Notes: a model not told the origin generated them from the sequence alone. Positions 1-5,396 are shown, numbered from the stretch's first letter. The stretch is 5,404 bases of DNA from JBAYGJ01 sp041649335 (GCA_041649335.1 JBAZNF010000034.1:1-5404), one strand, 5' to 3'. Made by a program: numbers and translations.

Positions 1-2862
1 GGATGGGGCAATGCCACGTCCGGTGCGGACGGCTCGTTCTCCCTGTACGTCTCGCCTGGCGAATGGCAGGTGAATGTTGACAATGGGTCGCAGGCAAGCA
101 ATTACATCCCGATGGATAATAAAGGCATCCCGTTGACCGTGGGCAACAATCAAACGGTCAGTGCCGGGACGATATACGTCAAACTGGCTGACGCGACATT
201 GAAAGTCAAACTGGTTGATACGAACGGGAATGCCATCTCAAATATGTTCGGGTACGCGTATGCCAGGAAGAAAGGGGCCGGCTTTGGCCCGGGCGCGGAA
301 TTCGGCAACGGGATCAATCAGGGAACAGCGACCATCAAGCTGGTCGGCGGTGCTACGTTTACGGTCGGCGCGAATATGCCCCCGGACTCCGGTGTCGGTT
401 ATTCATTGAAAGAGGAAGTGGAAGTCGCCGTCGGAGTGGGCGAAACCAAGACCGTGAAACTGACGCTGGTGCCTAACGACTCGGTCATCTCCGGCTTCGT
501 CAAAGATCAAAACGGCCAGTTAGTGAAAAATTTAGACGCTGAAGTATTCGTCAATGATGATTCGTGGCAGTGGCGCAGCACAAGACTGCAGCCGGACGGG
601 ACATTCACGATTTCCGTGCGGGGCGGCAAAAAGTACATGACCGGCGTCAATGTCCGTGGCAGCAACGCTTACGTGGCGACCAACCCGAAACCGGAAGATG
701 CGTTCGTGGTTCCGGCCAATACCACGTTTACGAAAATTATCACCCTCCTCAAGGCGGATTCGGTCATCAACGGCGTTGTGCTGAAACCTGACGGGTCACC
801 GATGGCCCATGCCTGGGTCAACGCCAACAATTACCGGTCAATGGAAAACCAGATCAAAGGTGATGTGGCCGGCGCCCGCATCGTAGATACGGGTACGGAA
901 ACGAACGCTAGCGGCCAATTTCAGTTGGCGGTCGTGGCCGGCAAATATGATGTCCACGCCGGCATGCCCCCGGAATTTACCGGTAATTTCATGCCGCCAA
1001 AAGAAGTGTCAGTTGACGTGAGCCCGACAGCTCCGGCAACGGGAGTAGTACTGCAATTCCGGGCGGCAGACGCCACAGCGGCAGTTACCTTATTGTTGCC
1101 TGACGGCAGTAAACCAGAAATGGGTTTTTGCCATGCCTGGTCTGAGCAGGGCGGTAATTCAGGTAAGGAAGCATTTGGGGGCGTGTCCAATGTCCCATTA
1201 ACCACCGGCAGCTGGTATATCGGATGCGATTCATACAACCCGAAGACTGATAAATTTTATCGCTCCGATGATACATTGGTGTCAGTGACGAAAGGCAAGA
1301 CGGCAACCATGACCGTCAAACTTGAAGAGGGGTTATTCAATATTCCCAAGGGCGTTACAGAAACTTTTGATGCCACGACACAGAAATCCCTCACCCTGCC
1401 CGACGGCACGGTTGTGACCATTCCGGCCAATGCCCTGGGCAGCAGCGGCAATGTCACGCTGATCGCCTCGCCTGACGTCAACCTATTCCATACGAAGGAT
1501 ACGAAGCCAATCAATTTTGCCTGGGATTTCGAGGCGCTGGACAGTAATAACGCGCTGGTGACGACATTCAATTCCAATGTCACGATTTGCATCCCGTATG
1601 ACATAGATTATCTGAACAAGATCGGCGTCAGTGAAAATTCCATTGTCGCTAAGTACTATAACAGCACCAACGGAACCTGGCAGTTGCCGGAAGGGACCAC
1701 CCAGGATTTCGCCAGCCATAAGGTGTGCTTCAGCGTTTCCCACTTCACTAATTTCGCACTGGCAACCGGGTCTCAGGTTTCGGCGACCGCAGGCGGTCCG
1801 CAGTACATCGTCGCCACGCCGGCTTCGCAAGGCGGTCCGCAAGTGACCGTCTGGGACGGCAACGGCAACCGGAAGCTCAGCTTCTTCGCCTTTGATTCGC
1901 GCTGGCGGCTGGGCATGCAGGTTGCGTATGGCGACGTTAACGGCGACGGAGAAAATGAGATAGTAGTCGTGCCGGGCAAGGGGTTTGGCCCGATGGTACG
2001 GGTGTTTAATCTGCAGGGACAACTGCTGAATCAGTTTTTCGTGTTCGCCGCCTCACTACGTTCGGGGGTTAATTTGACAGTGGCGGATGTCGACGGCGAC
2101 GGAACGTCAGATATTATCGTGGCGCCGATGGACGGCGCGGGGCCGCAGGTCAGGGTTTTTGACGGCAGCGGCCACGTGAAGAGCCAGTTCATGGCGTATG
2201 CCACGTCATTCCGCGGTGGAGTCAACCTGACCACGGGTGACATTAACGGTGACGGCGCATTGGAAATTATTACTGCGCCGATGAAGATGTCCGCACCGCA
2301 CATCAGGACCTTTACGTATACCGGGACGGTGGTAAGCCAGTTCTTCGCTTATGCCACTACCATTCGCGGCGGATATCATATCACTACCGGCGATGTTGAT
2401 AACAACGGTAGTACGGATATCGTCGTGACTCCGGCAGCCGGACTTGGTCCGCAGGTAGCCGAATTTACCGGCTCAGGTGAATTGATAAAACGGTTCATGG
2501 CGTATGCATCAACATTCCGTGGCGGCTTATATGTGTCAGTAGGTGACGTGAACAGCGACGGTGCCAATGAAATCGTGGCCACGCCGGAAAGTCAGGCCGG
2601 GCCGCAGGTCCGCGTGTTCAATTATGAAGGAACCGCCTTGAGCCAGTTCTTCGCCTATGCCAGCCGGCTGCGGGGCAGCTTTACCTCATTTGTGGCTGAC
2701 GTGAACAGCGATGGCGTATCGGAGATCGTGACCGCACCGGGTGCCGGCATGGGCCCGCAGGTCCGCATATTTGATTCGACCGGAAAAGCGCTGAACCAGT
2801 TCTTCACGCTCCTGCCCTCATTCCGCGGCGGCATGAACATTACGACTGTTCCGGCCTACTAA
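1..2862 (+). CDS. Large secreted Ig-like/FG-GAP beta-propeller protein (5' partial)
   Basis: The frame is open from the first base with no start codon before residue 24 (a GTG inside a domain), so this is the C-terminal 953 residues of a longer protein. Visible order: the end of one carboxypeptidase-regulatory-like Ig module (1-60), then about four more beginning near residues 64, 159, 253 and 357, with recurring DG.F and VxxGxY/W patterns. A segment at about 455-586 contains LPDGTVVTIPANAL (466-479), like the start of ZU5-type domains, and ends in SHFTNFAL. Last come seven 51-residue FG-GAP/VCBS-like repeats (594-950) with DxNxDG calcium loops. Proteins of this architecture are normally exported and act in adhesion or surface binding; that role is inference. 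The signal peptide must lie upstream. No LPXTG motif, C-terminal hydrophobic helix or other anchor is visible before the TAA. A terminator follows 24 bases after the stop, so this is the last gene of its transcript. Confidence 0.93.
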   Translation, partial: GWGNATSGADGSFSLYVSPGEWQVNVDNGSQASNYIPMDNKGIPLTVGNNQTVSAGTIYVKLADATLKVKLVDTNGNAISNMFGYAYARKKGAGFGPGAEFGNGINQGTATIKLVGGATFTVGANMPPDSGVGYSLKEEVEVAVGVGETKTVKLTLVPNDSVISGFVKDQNGQLVKNLDAEVFVNDDSWQWRSTRLQPDGTFTISVRGGKKYMTGVNVRGSNAYVATNPKPEDAFVVPANTTFTKIITLLKADSVINGVVLKPDGSPMAHAWVNANNYRSMENQIKGDVAGARIVDTGTETNASGQFQLAVVAGKYDVHAGMPPEFTGNFMPPKEVSVDVSPTAPATGVVLQFRAADATAAVTLLLPDGSKPEMGFCHAWSEQGGNSGKEAFGGVSNVPLTTGSWYIGCDSYNPKTDKFYRSDDTLVSVTKGKTATMTVKLEEGLFNIPKGVTETFDATTQKSLTLPDGTVVTIPANALGSSGNVTLIASPDVNLFHTKDTKPINFAWDFEALDSNNALVTTFNSNVTICIPYDIDYLNKIGVSENSIVAKYYNSTNGTWQLPEGTTQDFASHKVCFSVSHFTNFALATGSQVSATAGGPQYIVATPASQGGPQVTVWDGNGNRKLSFFAFDSRWRLGMQVAYGDVNGDGENEIVVVPGKGFGPMVRVFNLQGQLLNQFFVFAASLRSGVNLTVADVDGDGTSDIIVAPMDGAGPQVRVFDGSGHVKSQFMAYATSFRGGVNLTTGDINGDGALEIITAPMKMSAPHIRTFTYTGTVVSQFFAYATTIRGGYHITTGDVDNNGSTDIVVTPAAGLGPQVAEFTGSGELIKRFMAYASTFRGGLYVSVGDVNSDGANEIVATPESQAGPQVRVFNYEGTALSQFFAYASRLRGSFTSFVADVNSDGVSEIVTAPGAGMGPQVRIFDSTGKALNQFFTLLPSFRGGMNITTVPAY
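1780..2850 (+). repeat. Seven tandem 153-bp repeats encoding beta-propeller blades
   Basis: Seven consecutive units of exactly 51 codons lie inside the large gene. The first Asp of the calcium loop falls at residues 645, 696, 747, 798, 849 and 900, without a single insertion or deletion. Each unit reads roughly D-x-(N/D)-x-(D/N)-G, EIV-x-x-P, GPQVRVF, G, QFFAYA, FRGG. The first unit (594-644) keeps GPQV and the following strands, but has SATAGG where the calcium loop should be. FG-GAP/VCBS-type repeats of this kind form beta-propellers, and seven units suit a closed seven-blade ring. The copies differ clearly at nucleotide level, so these are old protein repeats rather than recent DNA duplications. 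Confidence 0.88.
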
Positions 2863-2886
2863 GTGACGATTGGTTACAAATTACGT

Positions 2887-2925
2887 CCCCCCACACCGTG
2901 TCCGGTGTGGGGGGATTTGTTTGTA
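2887..2925 (+). terminator. Rho-independent terminator of the large surface-protein gene
   Basis: A perfect 12-bp stem, CCCCCCACACCG (2887-2898) with CGGTGTGGGGGG (2903-2914), encloses a TGTC tetraloop. It is followed by the T-rich run ATTTGTTTGT. It begins 24 bases after the TAA of the upstream gene and ends just before the next promoter, so it insulates the two units. Confidence 0.93.
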
Positions 2926-2926
2926 G

Positions 2927-2956
2927 TTGTCTTGATTGGTATTAACCTGCTATACT
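2927..2956 (+). promoter_or_regulatory. Extended -10 sigma70-like promoter for the dksA-like/lspA unit
   Basis: TTGTCT (2927-2932, 4 of 6 matches to the -35 consensus) lies 18 bases before TATACT (2951-2956, 5 of 6). The -10 is preceded by TG at 2948-2949 with a one-base gap, which is the extended -10 element. The predicted start near 2963 gives a leader of about 46 bases. The -35 falls in the T-rich tail of the preceding terminator. Confidence 0.62.
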
Positions 2957-3008
2957 GTCTCAGGATATGTTCTCCAGATAACCATTAAACAAGAAGTAAT
3001 ATAAATGT

Positions 3009-3362
3009 ATGGACCAGCAATTTGAGCAGGAATTACGCGCTAAACTGAAGGAGCAACAAGACACGTTAACTGCCCAGTTGGAAGAGATCACGCATGAAAA
3101 GAAGTTTAATAAGGACAAGGTGCAGGTCAAGTGGCAGAACGTCGGAGATAAAGATGAAGACAATGCAGTCGAAGTGGCAAATTTCCAGGATTCCGTGGCC
3201 TTGGAGAGGAATCTTGAAATTTCTTTGGAAAAGATAGAGACCGCACTGAAAAAGATGGATGAGGGCACATATGGACAATGCGAAAAGTGCGGCAATCCCA
3301 TGGAAGATGACCGGTTATTGGCATACCCCGAGGCGACACACTGCATAAAATGTTCCGCCTAG
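3009..3362 (+). CDS. TraR/DksA-family C4 zinc-finger transcription factor
   Basis: This 117-residue protein has an acidic, helical N-terminal two-thirds and a C-terminal zinc finger with C91-x2-C94-x17-C112-x2-C115, the spacing of the DksA/TraR C4 finger. The segment GTYGQCEKCG and the following RLLAYPEATHCIKC are typical of the family. Helices at about 3-33 and 57-84 would form the coiled coil that enters the RNA polymerase secondary channel. At its tip, D51-x-A53 matches the end of the DxxDxA motif, but the first Asp position holds K48, flanked by D47 and D49. Family members bind RNA polymerase directly, often with ppGpp, to tune initiation; the targets here are unknown. It is shorter than E. 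coli DksA (151 residues), so I do not give the symbol dksA. The Shine-Dalgarno is weak (AAGAAG at 2991-2996, 12 bases upstream). The ATG at 3005 is out of frame. It lies 27 bases before lspA, probably cotranscribed. Confidence 0.92.
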   Translation: MDQQFEQELRAKLKEQQDTLTAQLEEITHEKKFNKDKVQVKWQNVGDKDEDNAVEVANFQDSVALERNLEISLEKIETALKKMDEGTYGQCEKCGNPMEDDRLLAYPEATHCIKCSA

Positions 3363-3389
3363 CGGATCTGATTATTTAGGATTGGCATT

Positions 3390-3851
3390 ATGACTGATCG
3401 CGGGTATGCGCTGGCCATGACAACAGGACTAGCGGTGCTTTTTTGCATTGACCGAACACTGAAATGGTGGGCGACCCACGCCTTGGTGACGGGAAAATTT
3501 TTAATCGGCCGGTCTGTCGGTATGGTACTGGCATACAACGAGGGCATAGCCTATGGCATGCGGCTGCCACGGTTATTGCTTATGATCATTGTCGGGGGTA
3601 TTATTGTTTCCTGCGTGTTTTTTATCATCAGGGCGTTTTACCGCCGCGCCCGCCAACAGATGATGGCGCTTGGCCTGATTGTGGCCGGGGCTTTTTCAAA
3701 TTTATTGGATCGGTTACAGCACGGCTATGTGATAGATTATGCCACGGTTACCGGCTGGCCAATATTTAACATCGCTGATGTGATGATCGCGGCTGGGGCC
3801 GTGTGGCTGATTGTATTGGCGGTTGGCCGACGGCCGAAGCGTGCACTATAG
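3390..3851 (+). CDS. lspA: Lipoprotein signal peptidase (signal peptidase II)
   Basis: This is an integral membrane aspartyl protease that removes the signal peptide from prolipoproteins after lipid has been attached to the lipobox cysteine. The protein has 153 residues, a normal family length, and four hydrophobic segments at about 8-24, 62-80, 91-107 and 128-146. Conserved family motifs are present: D21-x3-K25 near the first helix, N50-x-G-x-A54-x-G56, S103-N104-x2-D107-R108, then VID116Y and FNIAD130. D116 and D130 correspond to the catalytic aspartate pair. The usual GN before the DR motif is SN here, a mild deviation. The start is supported by AGGA at 3378-3381, eight bases before the ATG. 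It follows the DksA-like gene by 27 bases with no terminator between them. The next gene downstream encodes a predicted lipoprotein. Confidence 0.96.
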   Translation: MTDRGYALAMTTGLAVLFCIDRTLKWWATHALVTGKFLIGRSVGMVLAYNEGIAYGMRLPRLLLMIIVGGIIVSCVFFIIRAFYRRARQQMMALGLIVAGAFSNLLDRLQHGYVIDYATVTGWPIFNIADVMIAAGAVWLIVLAVGRRPKRAL

Positions 3852-3857
3852 AAATGA

Positions 3858-3886
3858 TTGACTGTCCGCAGTTGGTCTGTTAGGAT
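3858..3886 (+). promoter_or_regulatory. Sigma70-like promoter for the lipoprotein gene
   Basis: TTGACT (3858-3863, 5 of 6 consensus matches) and TAGGAT (3881-3886, 4 of 6) are separated by 17 bases, with an extended -10 TG at 3878-3879. It starts seven bases after the lspA stop and predicts a leader of about 36 bases before the ATG at 3929. No terminator is visible between lspA and this promoter, so read-through from the upstream operon is also possible. Confidence 0.6.
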
Positions 3887-3928
3887 GAACCAATTGATCT
3901 TTGGCATTTCAATTTGATTGGAGGATTC

Positions 3929-4822
3929 ATGAATAGAAATACGGTTTGTTTGCTGATATTCCTGGTAATTGGGTCTGGACGTTTTCTGAGCGCGTGCGAT
4001 TCGCCGCCTCCTCAGTATTGGCTTGACTCAACTGCGCATTCGTTTTTTTACTCATTGAAAAGCGAGTACGACCAGCGACTGGTCACCATCCATGACTTGG
4101 AGAAGACCGGCAAAACCCTGCCGAAAAAATCTTCAGCTCGTCTGCGGATTGACTCATTGCAGGTGGATTTACGGTATTTATGCGATACAAGCCGACTGAC
4201 GCTAGCACTTTTGGCGCATAACCTATCATTTAAGGAGAAAGACCCAAAACTACGCGAGTATTCCGAGCGTTTATTTAAGCAAATTAATGAAGACGGCTCG
4301 TCCGCGGTATGTACCGGGTACCTGGGTTCTCTGAAAATGATGAAAGTGCGTGACGATGGAAAGGGTGGGGCAATTGTCAGCGGCCTCAGTACGTTATTCG
4401 GCGGCAAGTCAGCATACGGCAAGGCCCGTGATGGTTATCATGACATTTCCAAATCGCTTGAGCAGGACTCGTCATCGGTTGAATTGAGGGTGCTCCGTGC
4501 CAGTGCGGCGGTGGAGGCGGCGGAATATTTGCCAGAGTTGCTCGATAGTGCACGGTTGGATCTGGAATGGCTGTCCAGTGTGGATAGCCAGTTAGTCCCA
4601 GCCGCGAGATTTCTTGCGACGCTGACCTGGGCCAAGTATTACTATTGGCAGGACCACAAGTATCCGTCCGACACTACGTTGGAGGCGATTGATGCCTGGG
4701 CTTGCCGGGCATATGAATTGGCCGCAGCGGATTCATGCTTGCAACTGTATTATGAGTCAGAAGCCATGCTATGGCTGGAGAAGGCGGAAACATATTGCGC
4801 TCAGCGCCTTGGAGGGCAGTAA
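3929..4822 (+). CDS. Predicted lipoprotein with helical, TPR-like body; function unknown
   Basis: I do not recognise this 297-residue protein. Residues 1-22 form a lipoprotein signal peptide: basic R3, hydrophobic core at about 6-14, and the lipobox L20-S21-A22-C23. Lipidation and cleavage before C23 by Lgt and the adjacent LspA are expected, leaving a membrane-tethered extracellular protein. A short flexible linker (DSPPP) follows the cysteine. The rest is predicted to be mostly helical. From about residue 164 to the end, alternating small and aromatic residues (KARDGYHDISKSLEQD, LRASAAVEAAEYLPELLDSA, WACRAYELAAADS) suggest tetratricopeptide-like helical hairpins, without a clean TPR consensus. 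Scaffolding or protein binding is inference. The start is ATG 3929, supported by GGAGG at 3920-3924. A TTG at 3914 would add only five residues and would place that Shine-Dalgarno inside the gene. It has its own promoter and a strong terminator 20 bases after the TAA, so it is probably monocistronic. Confidence 0.87.
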   Translation: MNRNTVCLLIFLVIGSGRFLSACDSPPPQYWLDSTAHSFFYSLKSEYDQRLVTIHDLEKTGKTLPKKSSARLRIDSLQVDLRYLCDTSRLTLALLAHNLSFKEKDPKLREYSERLFKQINEDGSSAVCTGYLGSLKMMKVRDDGKGGAIVSGLSTLFGGKSAYGKARDGYHDISKSLEQDSSSVELRVLRASAAVEAAEYLPELLDSARLDLEWLSSVDSQLVPAARFLATLTWAKYYYWQDHKYPSDTTLEAIDAWACRAYELAAADSCLQLYYESEAMLWLEKAETYCAQRLGGQ

Positions 4823-4841
4823 TGGTGTACACTGAAAGGGG

Positions 4842-4871
4842 CAGGCTTAAGATGACTTAAGCCTGTTTTTT
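4842..4871 (+). terminator. Rho-independent terminator of the lipoprotein gene
   Basis: A perfect 10-bp stem, CAGGCTTAAG (4842-4851) with CTTAAGCCTG (4856-4865), has an ATGA tetraloop and runs directly into six T residues (4866-4871). It sits 20 bases after the TAA at 4820-4822. Confidence 0.94.
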
Positions 4872-4884
4872 AATACTCAGAGGG

Positions 4885-5058
4885 CTATAATGCCGGTAGG
4901 CCCCTTTTTACCCCAATTGACCAGCCCGGCAGATATTCGACAATCTGCCGAAAACGTACTGGAATTTCATCGTACCTGTCATCCGTATGTGAATGTTCAC
5001 GTACAAATATGTTGGTCAGCTCCGCCCATCCATCATGGATGATCTCGGCGGAGTATTT
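4885..5058 (-). other. Open frame of 57 codons with no start codon; possible gene remnant
   Basis: On the minus strand an open frame runs from just after a TAA (plus 5059-5061) to a TAG (plus 4885-4887). Its composition looks protein-like, rich in charged and hydrophobic residues, for example HSHTDDRYDEIPVRFRQ followed by IVEYLPGWSIGV. It has no ATG, GTG or TTG in frame, so it cannot be an intact conventional gene. It would fit the 3' end of a decayed gene. It overlaps the putative small RNA and the plus-strand terminator, so at most one reading is likely to be functional. A 57-codon open frame is not rare by chance at this GC content. I do not recognise the family. Confidence 0.2.
4886..4891 (+). 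promoter_or_regulatory. Candidate -10 box (TATAAT) for an intergenic transcript
   Basis: This is a perfect TATAAT hexamer 14 bases after the lipoprotein terminator. No good -35 is visible: the hexamer 17 bases upstream is CTGTTT, and there is no TG extension. Transcription would begin near 4898. A perfect -10 in the right place, with a terminator about 130 bases downstream, is suggestive, but one hexamer can occur by chance. Confidence 0.35.
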
Positions 5059-5062
5059 TTAT
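4898..5062 (+). ncRNA. Putative structured small RNA (about 160 nt), no family recognised
   Basis: The interval lies between a TATAAT box and an intrinsic terminator, is isolated from the previous gene by another terminator, and can fold compactly. A closing helix pairs TTGACCAGC (4917-4925) with GTTGGTCAG (5011-5019): nine pairs, two of them G-U. Inside it is a perfect 8-bp hairpin, CGGCAGAT (4927-4934) with ATCTGCCG (4943-4950), and a second 8-bp hairpin, 4985-4992 with 4997-5004, with one G-U pair and loop ATGT. The 34 bases between the hairpins are mostly unpaired. The terminator hairpin forms the 3' end. It does not look like SRP RNA, tmRNA or RNase P RNA. Alternatives are a small protein on the plus strand (ATG 4890 to TGA 5042) or a gene remnant on the minus strand. 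Confidence 0.38.
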
Positions 5063-5063
5063 T
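5020..5063 (+). terminator. Second plus-strand Rho-independent terminator in the 4.8-5.1 kb gap
   Basis: CTCCGCC (5020-5026) pairs with GGCGGAG (5047-5053). Inside, CATCC (5027-5031) pairs with GGATG (5037-5041) around an ATCAT loop, leaving a five-base bulge (5042-5046). The T-rich tail TATTTTTATT follows at 5054-5063. On the minus strand no T run follows the hairpin, so it works on plus-strand transcripts. The lipoprotein transcript already has its own terminator, so this one implies a further plus-strand transcript. Confidence 0.72.
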
Positions 5064-5102
5064 AATAAAATACCGTCTCGCAGCCTGGGTGCCGGAGACG
5101 GT
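5061..5102 (-). terminator. Rho-independent terminator of the zinc-ribbon gene
   Basis: Read on the minus strand, ACCGTCTC (5102-5095) pairs with GAGACGGT (5079-5072). A further GCA/TGC pairing can form in the loop past a two-base bulge. The tail ATTTTATTAAT follows (5071-5061). It begins 18 bases after the stop of the minus-strand gene. The plus-strand reading has no T run after the hairpin. Confidence 0.8.
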
Positions 5103-5120
5103 TATAATCAGACCGTTTGT

Positions 5121-5396
5121 CTAATGTTTCGCAGCGGCAGAGTGAGTTGCATTGTGGGCCGCGCGTTGCGCTTCTTTGAGTTTTTTATGGCAACCCTTAC
5201 ACCTGGCAGGCGGTTCCTTATAGCCCTGCTCCTGGTAATAAATCTGGTCTTCCGCTTTCCAGACGAATTGCCGGTTTTCTTCTGGGCCATGGCAGGCACA
5301 GCAGGTCATGATCAGGTCATAAGTCCCGTCGATGGGCATGCCGGGGGCATATATCCTGATTTCCTTGCGCACCTTATCCGTTTTTTGGTTTTGCAT
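5121..5396 (-). CDS. Small zinc-ribbon protein (zf-trcl-like)
   Basis: This 91-residue cytoplasmic protein (no signal peptide or membrane segment) has two CxxC knuckles, C32-x2-C35 and C66-x2-C69. Between and around them are features of the probable zinc-ribbon family zf-trcl: a DL.M.C entry, F44-V-W46, E49-D-Q51, an aromatic pair Y53-Y54, QGY (57-59), and PPARCKGC (62-69). Zinc binding by the four cysteines is the expected property; the molecular role of the family is not established. An extra cysteine, C33, sits inside the first knuckle. The N-terminus is basic (about 5-14) and the last 15 residues carry several histidines (H81, H85, H91). An in-frame TGA lies two codons before the ATG, so the gene is complete at its 5' end. 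The window stops eight bases upstream, so no Shine-Dalgarno can be judged. Its own terminator follows the TAG. Confidence 0.85.
   Translation of the reverse strand: MQNQKTDKVRKEIRIYAPGMPIDGTYDLIMTCCACHGPEENRQFVWKAEDQIYYQEQGYKEPPARCKGCHKKLKEAQRAAHNATHSAAAKH

Noticed and set aside
70..72. GTG at 70 as the start of the large gene
   Set aside because: The frame is open to base 1, and residues 1-23 complete an Ig-like module (DGSFSLYVSPGEWQV). The GTG is an internal valine and the true start is outside the window.
921..2840. Minus-strand ORFs opposite the large gene, including one of 179 codons
   Set aside because: They lie inside a strongly supported gene and mirror its repeats; their composition is that of antisense shadows of repetitive GC-rich coding sequence.
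1780..2850. Regular 153-bp repeats as a CRISPR or other DNA-level array
   Set aside because: They are in-frame protein repeats with diverged nucleotide sequence and no spacer structure.
3914..3916. TTG at 3914 as the start of the lipoprotein gene
   Set aside because: ATG at 3929 has GGAGG just upstream and gives a standard lipoprotein signal peptide. The TTG start would place that Shine-Dalgarno inside the coding region.
4822..4860. 12-codon ORF starting at TAATG after the lipoprotein gene
   Set aside because: It is very short and runs through the terminator hairpin; no sign of function.
5103..5108. TATAAT on the plus strand at 5103-5108 as a promoter
   Set aside because: No -35 is visible 16-18 bases upstream (GCAGCC region). 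It would drive only antisense transcription into the zinc-ribbon gene, next to that gene's terminator.
5121..5396. Dihaem c-type cytochrome (two CXXCH motifs)
   Set aside because: There is no signal peptide, and the surrounding residues match the zf-trcl zinc-ribbon pattern, so zinc binding is much more likely.
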